From Bacteroidaceae bacterium (lineage in GTDB: Bacteria; Bacteroidota; Bacteroidia; Bacteroidales; Bacteroidaceae): DNA of 64,000 nt. Below the pieces are notes generated by a model. The model was given only the letters and a program-made list of their open reading frames with translations. It was not told the origin of the DNA and ran no database searches. The translations under genes were made by a program, and so were the position numbers. Position 1 is the first letter of the stretch; every line of letters begins with the position of its first letter. Location: assembly GCA_017442185.1 (NCBI GenBank), contig JAFSAT010000024.1:1-64000 (forward strand), in the 5' to 3' direction. Below, in pieces: positions 25,535 to 33,574 of this stretch.

Positions 25535-27739
25535 TTAGTTATAGAAGTTCCACGACAGACCGAACCATAGGGCCTTTGGGCTCATGGGATAGTGGGGAGC
25601 CAAAAAGTAGTTCATGTTGCCGCTTCCTTCGTTTACATGGTAATACATTACATAGAAACGTGTCTCCTTAAGTAGAAAATTTGCATATACGCTCACTACC
25701 GGATAGTTGCCTATCTCTATTTTGTCTGATGGGTTTTGTTGCACGAATTGTCCCAAGGCTGCTGAGTAGTCGGGGGCGTAGTATGATGTGAAGTAACGTG
25801 CGTCGGCTCCAAGCTCGGTGTTGAGTACTTTTGCTATCTTGAACTTAAGATACAGATTGGCGTATGCGTTAAATTCCGGCAGGGGGAGTACTTCTTTGTT
25901 GCTTGTATTTTGGTAGGTGAATTCTGTGTCTAAATGCACAGGGCCGAATTTGAAGTCTTGATTGAGGGTGGCTGTTATTATTTGTATGTTGTCGCTCTCT
26001 TGTGCCACGGTGAGACGGCTAAGGTAGTTGTTGCTTGTCGTTGGGATTGATTTGTTGGCAAAATAGGTGTAATTCTTTATGTTCTCGATGCCTAAACTTA
26101 ACTTTGTGCGCAGGTGCTCTATGGCGAAGCTGCCCTCTATGCGTGTGCGAAATTCTTTGTCGAGGTTTGTGTTGTCCCACCAATAATGCTCTGAATGGAA
26201 GTGCCGATAATAGAATGATGGTCTGTTGTTTTTGATAAATGCTTTTCCTTGGATTTTTACATTTCGTTTGAGTAGTTTTAAATTAAGTTCGCTGTTGCCT
26301 TCGAGAAGGAATGCGCCAAGGTCGTCGCCGGATACTGCGGTCTCTCCGCGTAGTTTGTATTTTAGTGTGTTGCTGCGGTTGCTCTGTATTATACCGCCTA
26401 TCATTATTGTGTGTTCTGAGTATTTTTTCTTGTATTCAAGTGGTGTGCCGGGTATTGTGTCGGGTAATTTGTAGTTGCTGTATTTGTGTGATGCGTATGC
26501 GGTGATGTCGGCTATTGCCCATTTGTTGAATCCCTCGCGCAGTGAGAGTGCCAAGGTGTTTTTAATGCTTAGGTAGTCGGTGCGGTCTAATGAGTCGTCA
26601 AGCATGTATGTGTCGGCGTAGTAGCCGGGAGGGGTTTCGTGGAATATGAACTCGCGACGGTCTGATTCAACTTCGGCGGTGTGTGTTATACGTGCCACAG
26701 GTATGAATCGTATCTCTGTCTCTTCTTCGTAGTCGGTTTTTAATGTTGTTTGAAGAGTGTCCGATAGTATCGGGGTGCTTTTATCACTTGTGGCTGTAAG
26801 GGGTGTGTCGCTCTGTTGCTCTCCTTGTATTATGCGGCTCACTTCGGATGCAATGCTGTCTGCCGATATGTTCTTGGCTACTTTGCGATGGAACCCGAAG
26901 TTATAGTTGTGGGTAAAGTAGATGCTGTAAAGCTCGTTTCTGTTCCATGTGCGGTCGAAGTGTACGGGTATGTCTGTGGTGCCGAAGTTGCTGCTGTTGC
27001 CGTCGGTCTTTTCGGGATTGGTAATATAGTCGTCGTTGGTGATACCTCCGTTCTCTGCCATTTTCATGTGGTAGCGACTTGCCAACAGGTGGTAGTTGTA
27101 TCTGTCGCTGCGGTAATATGAGAAGAGTGAGAAGTTCATGAAGGCGGTAGATTGATTGTCGTAACGTCCGCGCCCGTAGAGGTAGTCGAAGAGGAATCCT
27201 GCTCCGAAGTGTTTCCCTGCATTGGTGGCGAAATATGCGCGGAAACGGTCGTCGCCGCTTATCTTATCTCCCGATTCGTTGTAGCTGAGGTTTGTGTATG
27301 GCGACTTTGTGTCGGTGTAGAATAGTTCGCCCGGACGTACTATGAAGTAGTCATAGGGTTGCATAAAATCGTAGCGGGTGTCCGAAGGACGGTCGAAGAA
27401 TATTCTTGATTGGCGAGGGGCACCCATATTACCAAGAAAATTGTATTCGCCGTGCATGCCCTCGGTGAGATGCCAATTTTGGTAGAGGTGGGGCAGTGTG
27501 TCGGCGTTTACGGGTATAACATCGCCAAGCAGTTCGTCTATGTGCCATTGGCGTATGTACTTTGGGGCTTTAACGTCTTCTTTATCGGTGTTGGTTGTGT
27601 CCTTTTGGAAGGGGTTGAACATCTCGCCGCTGCCTAAGCCGCTTTTTGTGCCGCTGTCTCTTTGGTGGCTTTGCAGTGTCTGTGCCGATATTGTCAGTGG
27701 CAGCAGGGTCAGCAGTATGTAAATGATGGTTCTGTTCAT
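25535..27739 (-). CDS. Putative porin (Bacteroidota large outer-membrane barrel family)
   Basis: The 734-residue protein has a signal peptide (TIIYILLTLLPLTISA), a Ser/Thr-rich N-terminal linker, the conserved SRIFFDRP segment followed by TNLSYNESG, and long stretches of alternating beta-strands ending in WFGLSWNFYN with a terminal aromatic pattern. This agrees with the putative-porin family of Bacteroidota. Substrate and function are unknown. It lies 10 bp after the small membrane protein and 15 bp before the oxidoreductase. Confidence 0.82.
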   Translation of the reverse strand: MNRTIIYILLTLLPLTISAQTLQSHQRDSGTKSGLGSGEMFNPFQKDTTNTDKEDVKAPKYIRQWHIDELLGDVIPVNADTLPHLYQNWHLTEGMHGEYNFLGNMGAPRQSRIFFDRPSDTRYDFMQPYDYFIVRPGELFYTDTKSPYTNLSYNESGDKISGDDRFRAYFATNAGKHFGAGFLFDYLYGRGRYDNQSTAFMNFSLFSYYRSDRYNYHLLASRYHMKMAENGGITNDDYITNPEKTDGNSSNFGTTDIPVHFDRTWNRNELYSIYFTHNYNFGFHRKVAKNISADSIASEVSRIIQGEQQSDTPLTATSDKSTPILSDTLQTTLKTDYEEETEIRFIPVARITHTAEVESDRREFIFHETPPGYYADTYMLDDSLDRTDYLSIKNTLALSLREGFNKWAIADITAYASHKYSNYKLPDTIPGTPLEYKKKYSEHTIMIGGIIQSNRSNTLKYKLRGETAVSGDDLGAFLLEGNSELNLKLLKRNVKIQGKAFIKNNRPSFYYRHFHSEHYWWDNTNLDKEFRTRIEGSFAIEHLRTKLSLGIENIKNYTYFANKSIPTTSNNYLSRLTVAQESDNIQIITATLNQDFKFGPVHLDTEFTYQNTSNKEVLPLPEFNAYANLYLKFKIAKVLNTELGADARYFTSYYAPDYSAALGQFVQQNPSDKIEIGNYPVVSVYANFLLKETRFYVMYYHVNEGSGNMNYFLAPHYPMSPKALWFGLSWNFYN

Positions 27740-27749
27740 TATGCTGGTA

Positions 27750-27920
27750 TCAATATACGAATCTTAGGATAAATTCCAATACTTTTAGGGATAGGGAAAT
27801 AATGCCGGCATAGAAGAATGGCTCGCGGCTGTCTGTTGTTATATATAGTATTACTGTTATTACCGTGCCTGCCAGGAACAGTATATTCAGTATGAATCTT
27901 ATCTTGTCTATTGTTTTCAC
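27750..27920 (-). CDS. Small two-helix membrane protein, GTG start
   Basis: A 56-residue reading frame begins with GTG six bases after the stop of the DUF4468 gene and ends 10 bp before the porin start. It contains two hydrophobic helices (RFILNILFLAGTVITVILYI and FFYAGIISLSLKVLEFILRF) joined by a short polar turn (TTDSREP). Tight packing in the operon and the clean helix pattern support a real gene. It is easily missed because it is short and lacks an ATG. Function is unknown. Confidence 0.72.
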   Translation of the reverse strand: MKTIDKIRFILNILFLAGTVITVILYITTDSREPFFYAGIISLSLKVLEFILRFVY

Positions 27921-27926
27921 TTGTTC

Positions 27927-28526
27927 TTATTTTGATTTTAGTCTGTTGGTAAGTTCTGTGAACAGTGTGTTTTTAAGGTCTATGGTTTTTATTCGGAATT
28001 TTCCCGGAGTCTTGACGAGTTTGTCGCGCTTTTCGGCATCTATCGCTTTTTCATCTGTGATAAGTTCTTCGGCATTATAGCGTGTGCCGCCGTCGGGATT
28101 TTCGTCGTCGTGCCAATATGTTATTCGTGACATTATAAACTCGCATTTGCCATCTTCGGCATTCAAGGTGAGGTAGTAGTATATTCTTGCTCTGTTCAAT
28201 ACAAATAATTTCTTTTTGAATACAATATACTCCTCTACTTTTGCTTCAAATGTGTGGCTGCCGTCGTTCTTAATCTCTTTTGCCGAGATTACCGTCGGCT
28301 CTACGAAACGCTCTTTGTACCATGTTTGTGCTATTTGCATTATCTGTGACGATGAAAGCCCGGGTGCATCAATGTTCTGTCGGAATACCACGCGGTTATT
28401 TTCAATAGGTACTTCACCTGCCAAATATTTGGAGTCTGCGGGCTTGTTCTCTTTGGGCTTGAATAGTTGTGCCGATGCTGTCGTAGAAATCAGCAACAGC
28501 ATTATAAATGGGATTATTCTTTTCAT
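27927..28526 (-). CDS. DUF4468 domain-containing periplasmic protein
   Basis: The 199-residue protein has a signal peptide (FIMLLLISTTASA) and a single DUF4468 domain (about residues 40-130, with VVFRQNIDAPGLSSSQIM and the later YYYLTLNAEDGKCEF). The family is common in Bacteroidales and of unknown function. It opens the five-gene group running to DUF4421 and is tightly followed by a small membrane protein. Confidence 0.82.
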   Translation of the reverse strand: MKRIIPFIMLLLISTTASAQLFKPKENKPADSKYLAGEVPIENNRVVFRQNIDAPGLSSSQIMQIAQTWYKERFVEPTVISAKEIKNDGSHTFEAKVEEYIVFKKKLFVLNRARIYYYLTLNAEDGKCEFIMSRITYWHDDENPDGGTRYNAEELITDEKAIDAEKRDKLVKTPGKFRIKTIDLKNTLFTELTNRLKSK

Positions 28527-28551
28527 GGTGGTTTTTATTTAATATTTCCTG

Positions 28552-28583
28552 CGAAGATAATATAAAACTGTAAAGAAAACAAG
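28552..28583 (-). promoter_or_regulatory. Possible promoter of the DUF4468-porin group
   Basis: On the minus strand CTTG (28580-28583), 20 bp, TATCTTCG (28552-28559) has the right spacing, with one mismatch in each box. It lies 25 bp upstream of the start. Confidence 0.35.
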
Positions 28584-28605
28584 TTAAATTGTATTTTGAA
28601 GCTGT

Positions 28606-28657
28606 TTAAGAAACAGTTTAAATTTATATCATTTGGTTTTTATACGGCAAAAACGGA
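28606..28657 (+). repeat. Partial copy of the dispersed hairpin element (copy B)
   Basis: TTAAGAAACAGTTTAAATTTATATC, then TTTTTATACGGCAAAAACGG, matches the left half of the intact element at 16068-16181. A right terminal repeat is not visible. The copy lies in the divergent intergenic region between the DUF4468 and PASTA genes. Confidence 0.6.
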
Positions 28658-28751
28658 ATGTGCTGTTGCATGTGCGATAATTTTTGCGTAACTTCGCCAC
28701 TCTTCTCTGTGGTGTGTTTGTGTACGCCTATGGAGGTTTATTAAGAAATCT

Positions 28752-29354
28752 ATGGTAGAGAACAAGAAAAAATCCGGTACCAAAAAAATGGTACTTGTAA
28801 ATTTGGCGGCTATGGCTGCAGTGGTGATTTTTACACCGTTTATGGCCCTATGGTGGCTTGATTCGTATACGTTACATGGGCAGACGATACCTGTGCCCGA
28901 TGTCTGTGGTATGCAACTTGATGAGGCTGTGTCTGTTCTTCGTGGCCAAGGACTCGATTTTGAAATTGTAGACCACAAATATATGAAAGGTGCCGACGAA
29001 AATGAGGTGCTTGAACAGCGTCCGGTTGCCGGCGACAGAGTAAAAGATGGTAGAAAAATAGAACTTACCATGAGCTCTGATAATGAGCCTATGCAAAGGG
29101 TGCCGGATATTATAGATAACTGTTCGTTGCGCGAGGCCGAGGCGCGTTTGCGTGCTGCGGGGTTCAAATTGGCACCGCATGTAGAGGTGCCCGGCGAGGA
29201 TGATTGGGTATATTCGTTGCTCTTGGGAAGAGATACCTTGCACAATGGGGCACAAATCCCGGTGGGTTCTACTGTTGTTCTTGTTATAGGAAACGGTGAG
29301 GACGAGGATACCTCATCAGCAGAGCCTATCGTTGATGATTCATGGTTTGAGTGA
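28752..29354 (+). CDS. PASTA-domain membrane protein
   Basis: The 200-residue protein has a cytoplasmic Lys-rich start, one transmembrane helix (about residues 17-37) and two PASTA domains outside (about 44-112, starting PVPDVCGMQLDEAVSVL, and 114-180). PASTA domains bind peptidoglycan fragments in kinases and penicillin-binding proteins. Here no kinase or transpeptidase is attached. It ends one base before the RluD-type gene start, which is a common Bacteroidota pairing. A role in cell-wall sensing is plausible but unproven. Confidence 0.9.
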   Translation: MVENKKKSGTKKMVLVNLAAMAAVVIFTPFMALWWLDSYTLHGQTIPVPDVCGMQLDEAVSVLRGQGLDFEIVDHKYMKGADENEVLEQRPVAGDRVKDGRKIELTMSSDNEPMQRVPDIIDNCSLREAEARLRAAGFKLAPHVEVPGEDDWVYSLLLGRDTLHNGAQIPVGSTVVLVIGNGEDEDTSSAEPIVDDSWFE

Positions 29355-29355
29355 T

Positions 29356-30447
29356 ATGAGCAACGAAATGATAGAATCTGCTGAGGATTTTGACGAGCTC
29401 GACGAGCTTGATTATCTCGAAGAAGACGGCTTCGCCGGTCAACCCATGCGCGAGCTTAATCTTGTTGCCGACAAAGGGCAATCGCCTGTGCGCATTGATA
29501 AATTCTTGATAGACCACCTTCCGAACACATCCCGAAATAAAATTCAACAGGCTGCCGATGCGGGAAACATCTCGGTTAATGGCAAAGTGGTAAAAAGCAA
29601 CTACAAGGTAAAGCCATCGGACAATATTGTAATAACAATGAATCGTCCGGAGTATGACAGCACCATACATCCCGAAGATATCCCACTTGATATTGTGTAT
29701 GAGGATGATGAACTTATGGTAGTGAATAAACCTGCCGGGCTTGTGGTGCATCCGGGTTGTGGAAATACTCACGGAACACTTATAAATGCTGTTGCATGGC
29801 ATTTGAAGGATAACCCTATGTTCGACCCCAACGACCCTCAGGTGGGGCTTGTGCATCGTATTGATAAAAATACTTCGGGATTGCTTGTCGTGGCTAAGAC
29901 AGCCTTTGCAAAATCTTATCTCGGACAGCAATTTTTCAATAAGACAACCAAACGTACATATAATGCTTTAGTTTGGGGCGTGCCTAAAGATGACGAGGGA
30001 ACAATCATCGGCAACATTACGCGCAATCCGCGTAACCGTCTGCAAATGTGCGTGTCTGACAATCCCGAGGTTGGAAAGCATGCTGTAACGCATTATCGGG
30101 TGTTGGAGCGAATGTGCTATGTGTCGCTTGTTGAATGTAACCTTGAAACGGGGCGCACTCATCAGATAAGGGTGCACATGAAACACATCGGACACATTCT
30201 TTTTAATGATGATGTTTACGGAGGTGATGAAATTTTGCGTGGTACTCGTTTTAATATGTATAGTCGCTTCGTGAAGAACTGTTTTAAAGCCTGTCCTCGT
30301 CAGGCATTGCATGCTAAGACTTTAGGTTTCGTGCACCCTGTCACAAAAAAAGAGATGTTTTTTGATTCGGAATTACCCGATGACTTTAAACAACTTATCG
30401 AGGCTTGGCGTAATTACTCAAGCGCGAGTGCAAAATTTCAAGAGTAA
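29356..30447 (+). CDS. RluA/RluD family 23S rRNA pseudouridine synthase
   Basis: The 363-residue enzyme has an acidic N-terminal extension, an S4 RNA-binding domain (about 45-105, PVRIDKFLIDHLPNTSRNKI) and the catalytic domain with HRIDKNTSGLLVVAKT. The motif aspartate is the catalytic nucleophile. Closest in layout to RluD, which modifies helix 69 of 23S rRNA; the exact target is inferred. The ATG at 29356 is chosen, two bases after the PASTA stop. A longer frame from 29296 would overlap that gene. Confidence 0.92.
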   Translation: MSNEMIESAEDFDELDELDYLEEDGFAGQPMRELNLVADKGQSPVRIDKFLIDHLPNTSRNKIQQAADAGNISVNGKVVKSNYKVKPSDNIVITMNRPEYDSTIHPEDIPLDIVYEDDELMVVNKPAGLVVHPGCGNTHGTLINAVAWHLKDNPMFDPNDPQVGLVHRIDKNTSGLLVVAKTAFAKSYLGQQFFNKTTKRTYNALVWGVPKDDEGTIIGNITRNPRNRLQMCVSDNPEVGKHAVTHYRVLERMCYVSLVECNLETGRTHQIRVHMKHIGHILFNDDVYGGDEILRGTRFNMYSRFVKNCFKACPRQALHAKTLGFVHPVTKKEMFFDSELPDDFKQLIEAWRNYSSASAKFQE

Positions 30448-30487
30448 TACCTTTTTTATAATACTCTTAATACTCTTTTTTTGCCGC

Positions 30488-31345
30488 TCATTTGATTAGA
30501 ATACTGCGTAATTGCTCTTCGTTTCCGTTGAATATGTTAATGTCGACATCTTCATCTATTCCCGGAACCTTGCCAATGTCGGAACATTGCCACATAAGCC
30601 ATTCTGTATCAGTGTCGAGCTTGCTTACATAGTAGTGTGCAATCCATAGCGGGTGTTTGTTGAAGTATGCTTCGGTGAGGTATCTCTCTTTATATTTTTT
30701 GTAGGAGTATATTATGGGTTTTACACCGTAGTGTTCTTCTATCTTGGCAATGAATATTTTAAGCTCTTGCAGAAAGTGTTTGCTGTTCTTTGGATGCTCT
30801 TCGACGTCGACAACCGGCGGCAGGTCGCCCTTTTCGAGCTTTACTGTCTTGATGAACATCTCGGCTTGTGCAAGTCCGTTTGAGTGACGGCTGAAATAGT
30901 GGTAGGCTCCGCGTATCAGCCCGTGTTCTTTGGCTTTTGCAAAATTGTGTTTGAAATTTACGTCGCAAAAGTCGCTGCCTTCTGTGGCTTTCATATATAC
31001 GAAACGCAGTGGGGCGCTTTCGTTATCTCCTGCTATTAGTTTATCCCAGTTTATCTCTCCTTGATGGCGTGAGATGTCGATTCCATATATTGAGTATCCG
31101 TGTGGCATGCAGATGCCATAATGTCGTTCGTCGTAACATGGTCGGAAACGGAAAAAGTAGGGGCGGAAGAATATGTAGTAGGCTCCGGCTATTATCAGGG
31201 TCGAGAATAGTGCTGCTGCTATTACAAGCACAATGACAGACGCTTTGTTGCGTCTTTTCTTTCTGTGCGGTGACGATAGCCGGCGGGCAGAAGTGTTTTT
31301 CTTCCGTCCGCCGGTATTCTTTTGTCTTGTATCAGCTTTTGCCAT
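30488..31345 (-). CDS. Glycoside hydrolase family 25 lysozyme, membrane-anchored
   Basis: The 285-residue protein has a very basic cytoplasmic N-terminus (about 35 residues), one transmembrane helix (36-60) and a GH25 muramidase domain starting at GIDISRHQG (88-96). It has the acidic pair expected for catalysis in VVDVEEHP. GH25 enzymes cleave the MurNAc-GlcNAc bond of peptidoglycan. With an uncleaved anchor it would act in the periplasm from the inner membrane. It is 16 bp downstream of pfp, an odd metabolic neighbour. Confidence 0.92.
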   Translation of the reverse strand: MAKADTRQKNTGGRKKNTSARRLSSPHRKKRRNKASVIVLVIAAALFSTLIIAGAYYIFFRPYFFRFRPCYDERHYGICMPHGYSIYGIDISRHQGEINWDKLIAGDNESAPLRFVYMKATEGSDFCDVNFKHNFAKAKEHGLIRGAYHYFSRHSNGLAQAEMFIKTVKLEKGDLPPVVDVEEHPKNSKHFLQELKIFIAKIEEHYGVKPIIYSYKKYKERYLTEAYFNKHPLWIAHYYVSKLDTDTEWLMWQCSDIGKVPGIDEDVDINIFNGNEEQLRSILIK

Positions 31346-31361
31346 TCAAGATATGGGCCTG

Positions 31362-33008
31362 TTACTTCTGCTGTTCGAGTGCGAGGGTTCTTGTTGTTTG
31401 ATCGCAAACTTCTGTGGGGCCGAAGTATTGTATCGGGCCGGGGTAGATGTAACATGTTTCGTTGGCCCATTGCTCTCTGTTGGCAGCGAATGTTTTGAAA
31501 GGTGCGCCTTCAAGGTCAACGAGTGCTTTTTGTATAACGGGCTTCATCTCGCCGTGGCGACGTTCCATGTTCATCATCATGGTGATGGGGATACCACCTG
31601 CCAACCATTCGGCTGCGGGAGCTGTGGTGTTACGTACCGATGACATGTAGCCTGTTTTTCCCGATGCAATAAGTACCGATGCGGTGTAGCCTAATGCGTA
31701 GCAGTAGTCGGCGTCGTAGTTCGAGGGAGCAGCGCAACGACCTTCATAACCGAAGAAGTGGTGTTGTGCATTGAACTTACCGACATATTTACCTTCGGCT
31801 TTCCATGCAGCGAGCTTGTTACCTACCATTTCCGACAGAAGTTTCTCTGTCTCAATGAGTGATACTTGTACGTTGCCGTGGGGGTCGCGCTCCATTGTCA
31901 ACTGACGTGCAACGCCTGCGGGGAGGCTTGCATATACATCGGCATTTGCCTTTGAGAGGTTTTCTATAATGTAGTTGCGCTGCTCTTCAGGTGCAACAGC
32001 TGCATACTCCTCACCCTTTATTGCGAGAAGGTCGTTTAGCTCGGCAATGAGGGCTTTCATTGCGGGAACAAACTCTATCAGACCTTCGGGGATGAGCACT
32101 GTACCAAAGTTATTGCCGGCTGCGGCGCGGTTGGCAACTGCCTCGGCTATTGAGGTTACAATATCGTCGAGTGAGAGAGACTTCTCTTGTACCTCTTCGG
32201 ATATGATGCAGATATTGGGTTGTGTCTGCAATGCACATTCGAGTGCAATGTGTGATGCCGAACGACCCATCAGTTTGATGAAGTGCCAATATTTGCGTGC
32301 CGAATTGCAGTCGCGTTGGATGTTGCCGATAACCTCGGAGTATACTTTACATGCTGTATCGAAACCGAATGATGTCTCGATGTACGCATTCTTAAGGTCG
32401 CCGTCAATTGTCTTGGGGCAGCCTATCACCTGCACACCTGTGTTATTGGCTGCGTAGTATTCTGCAAGTACGCAGGCATTGGTGTTTGAGTCGTCACCAC
32501 CGATGATTACAAGGGCTTTAATGTCAAGCTCTTTAATGATTTCGAGACCTTTGTCAAACTGCTCGGTTTTTTCGAGCTTTGTGCGGCCTGAACCTATAAT
32601 GTCAAAACCTCCGGTGTTGCGATATTGGTCGATTATCTCCGATGTTATTTCCATGTACTTGTGGTCTACAAGACCGCCGGGGCCCATGAGGAATCCGTAA
32701 AGGCGGCTTTGAGGATTGAGCTTTTTCACTCCATCGAAAAGACCGGCAATTACATTGTGTCCGCCGGGAGCCTGTCCGCCCGAGAGAATAACACCAACGT
32801 TTATTGCGGGGTATTCTTTTGCTTCGCAGCCCTTCTCGAAAGTAATGATGGGCAGACCATAAGTGTTGGGGAACATGGATTTGATTGCCTCTTGGTCGGC
32901 TACCGACTCGGTTGCAGCTCCCTCACAAATCTTCACTGTCTCTTTAAGAGAATTGGGCAATTTGGGCTCGTATGCTGCCCTTGCCTGTTGCAATGCGCTA
33001 ATCTTCAT
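31362..33008 (-). CDS. pfp: Diphosphate--fructose-6-phosphate 1-phosphotransferase
   Basis: This is the PPi-dependent phosphofructokinase, reversible in glycolysis and gluconeogenesis. The 548-residue length is that of the long (plant/Bacteroidota-type) class. The phosphoryl-donor loop reads GGDDSNTNA, with Asp where ATP enzymes have Gly, the marker of PPi use. The catalytic motif is [10 protein letters not shown], and [14 protein letters not shown] contributes to the sugar-phosphate site. It is expressed with a GH25 lysozyme gene. Confidence 0.95.
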   Translation of the reverse strand: MKISALQQARAAYEPKLPNSLKETVKICEGAATESVADQEAIKSMFPNTYGLPIITFEKGCEAKEYPAINVGVILSGGQAPGGHNVIAGLFDGVKKLNPQSRLYGFLMGPGGLVDHKYMEITSEIIDQYRNTGGFDIIGSGRTKLEKTEQFDKGLEIIKELDIKALVIIGGDDSNTNACVLAEYYAANNTGVQVIGCPKTIDGDLKNAYIETSFGFDTACKVYSEVIGNIQRDCNSARKYWHFIKLMGRSASHIALECALQTQPNICIISEEVQEKSLSLDDIVTSIAEAVANRAAAGNNFGTVLIPEGLIEFVPAMKALIAELNDLLAIKGEEYAAVAPEEQRNYIIENLSKANADVYASLPAGVARQLTMERDPHGNVQVSLIETEKLLSEMVGNKLAAWKAEGKYVGKFNAQHHFFGYEGRCAAPSNYDADYCYALGYTASVLIASGKTGYMSSVRNTTAPAAEWLAGGIPITMMMNMERRHGEMKPVIQKALVDLEGAPFKTFAANREQWANETCYIYPGPIQYFGPTEVCDQTTRTLALEQQK

Positions 33009-33169
33009 TTTGTTTTATGATAATATGGTTAGAAATATCCTAGCTTTTGCAAATTTCGCTTTTTTTTGCGAATATAAAAAGTCTCGGGGGGATTTTTATT
33101 CTCTTGTTATGAAATTTCTGCTTTTTTGTTTGCTCCTGAGTATTTTTAATAGTTTATGAATGTATTCCA

Positions 33170-33248
33170 TGATATACTTCGCTCGCTTTGAAATAATATT
33201 ATAAAGTCCACTCTATATATTATCTCACTCGTTTGTTGTATTTCTGAG
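33170..33248 (+). repeat. Diverged single copy of the 84-bp promoter-like repeat
   Basis: The segment aligns along its length with the repeat unit at 1239-1590: a CGCTCGCT block, AAATAATA, AAAG and the closing CTCGTTTGTTGTAT. It ends in TATTTCTG (33239-33246), one base from the -7 consensus, about 50 bp upstream of the next gene. The remaining sequence between pfp and this copy is A/T-rich and shows no gene. Confidence 0.55.
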
Positions 33249-33295
33249 ACAAAAGATATATCTTTACAATGTTTTTAATTTAAAATTCAGAAATT

Positions 33296-33574
33296 ATGGC
33301 AAGTAGAAAAAATCTTAAGAAAGTGATAACTTTTGTATCTGACCAATTGGCTACTCAGGCATTCTTTGCTTCATACGATTCAAAGGCTGATGTCGAGGCT
33401 TGGATAGAAGTTTTTAATAAGATTTATCTTATGAATAAGGAATTTGTCTCTCGCGTAAGTCATGCCGAGCCGGGATTGCCTGCAAAAAAGTATTTTGACA
33501 CTCTCTGTTTGTCTTTCAACGAAGAGGCCAAGGCTCTGCTCGATGAGATTCAGAAGTTGAGTGAAAATAAATGA
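33296..33574 (+). CDS. Small conserved hypothetical protein
   Basis: The 92-residue protein appears all-helical, with a basic N-terminus (MASRKNLKKVITFVSDQL) and no signal peptide or membrane segment. I do not recognise a domain. It overlaps the following large secreted protein gene by four bases (ATGA), so the two are translationally coupled. Confidence 0.72.
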   Translation: MASRKNLKKVITFVSDQLATQAFFASYDSKADVEAWIEVFNKIYLMNKEFVSRVSHAEPGLPAKKYFDTLCLSFNEEAKALLDEIQKLSENK

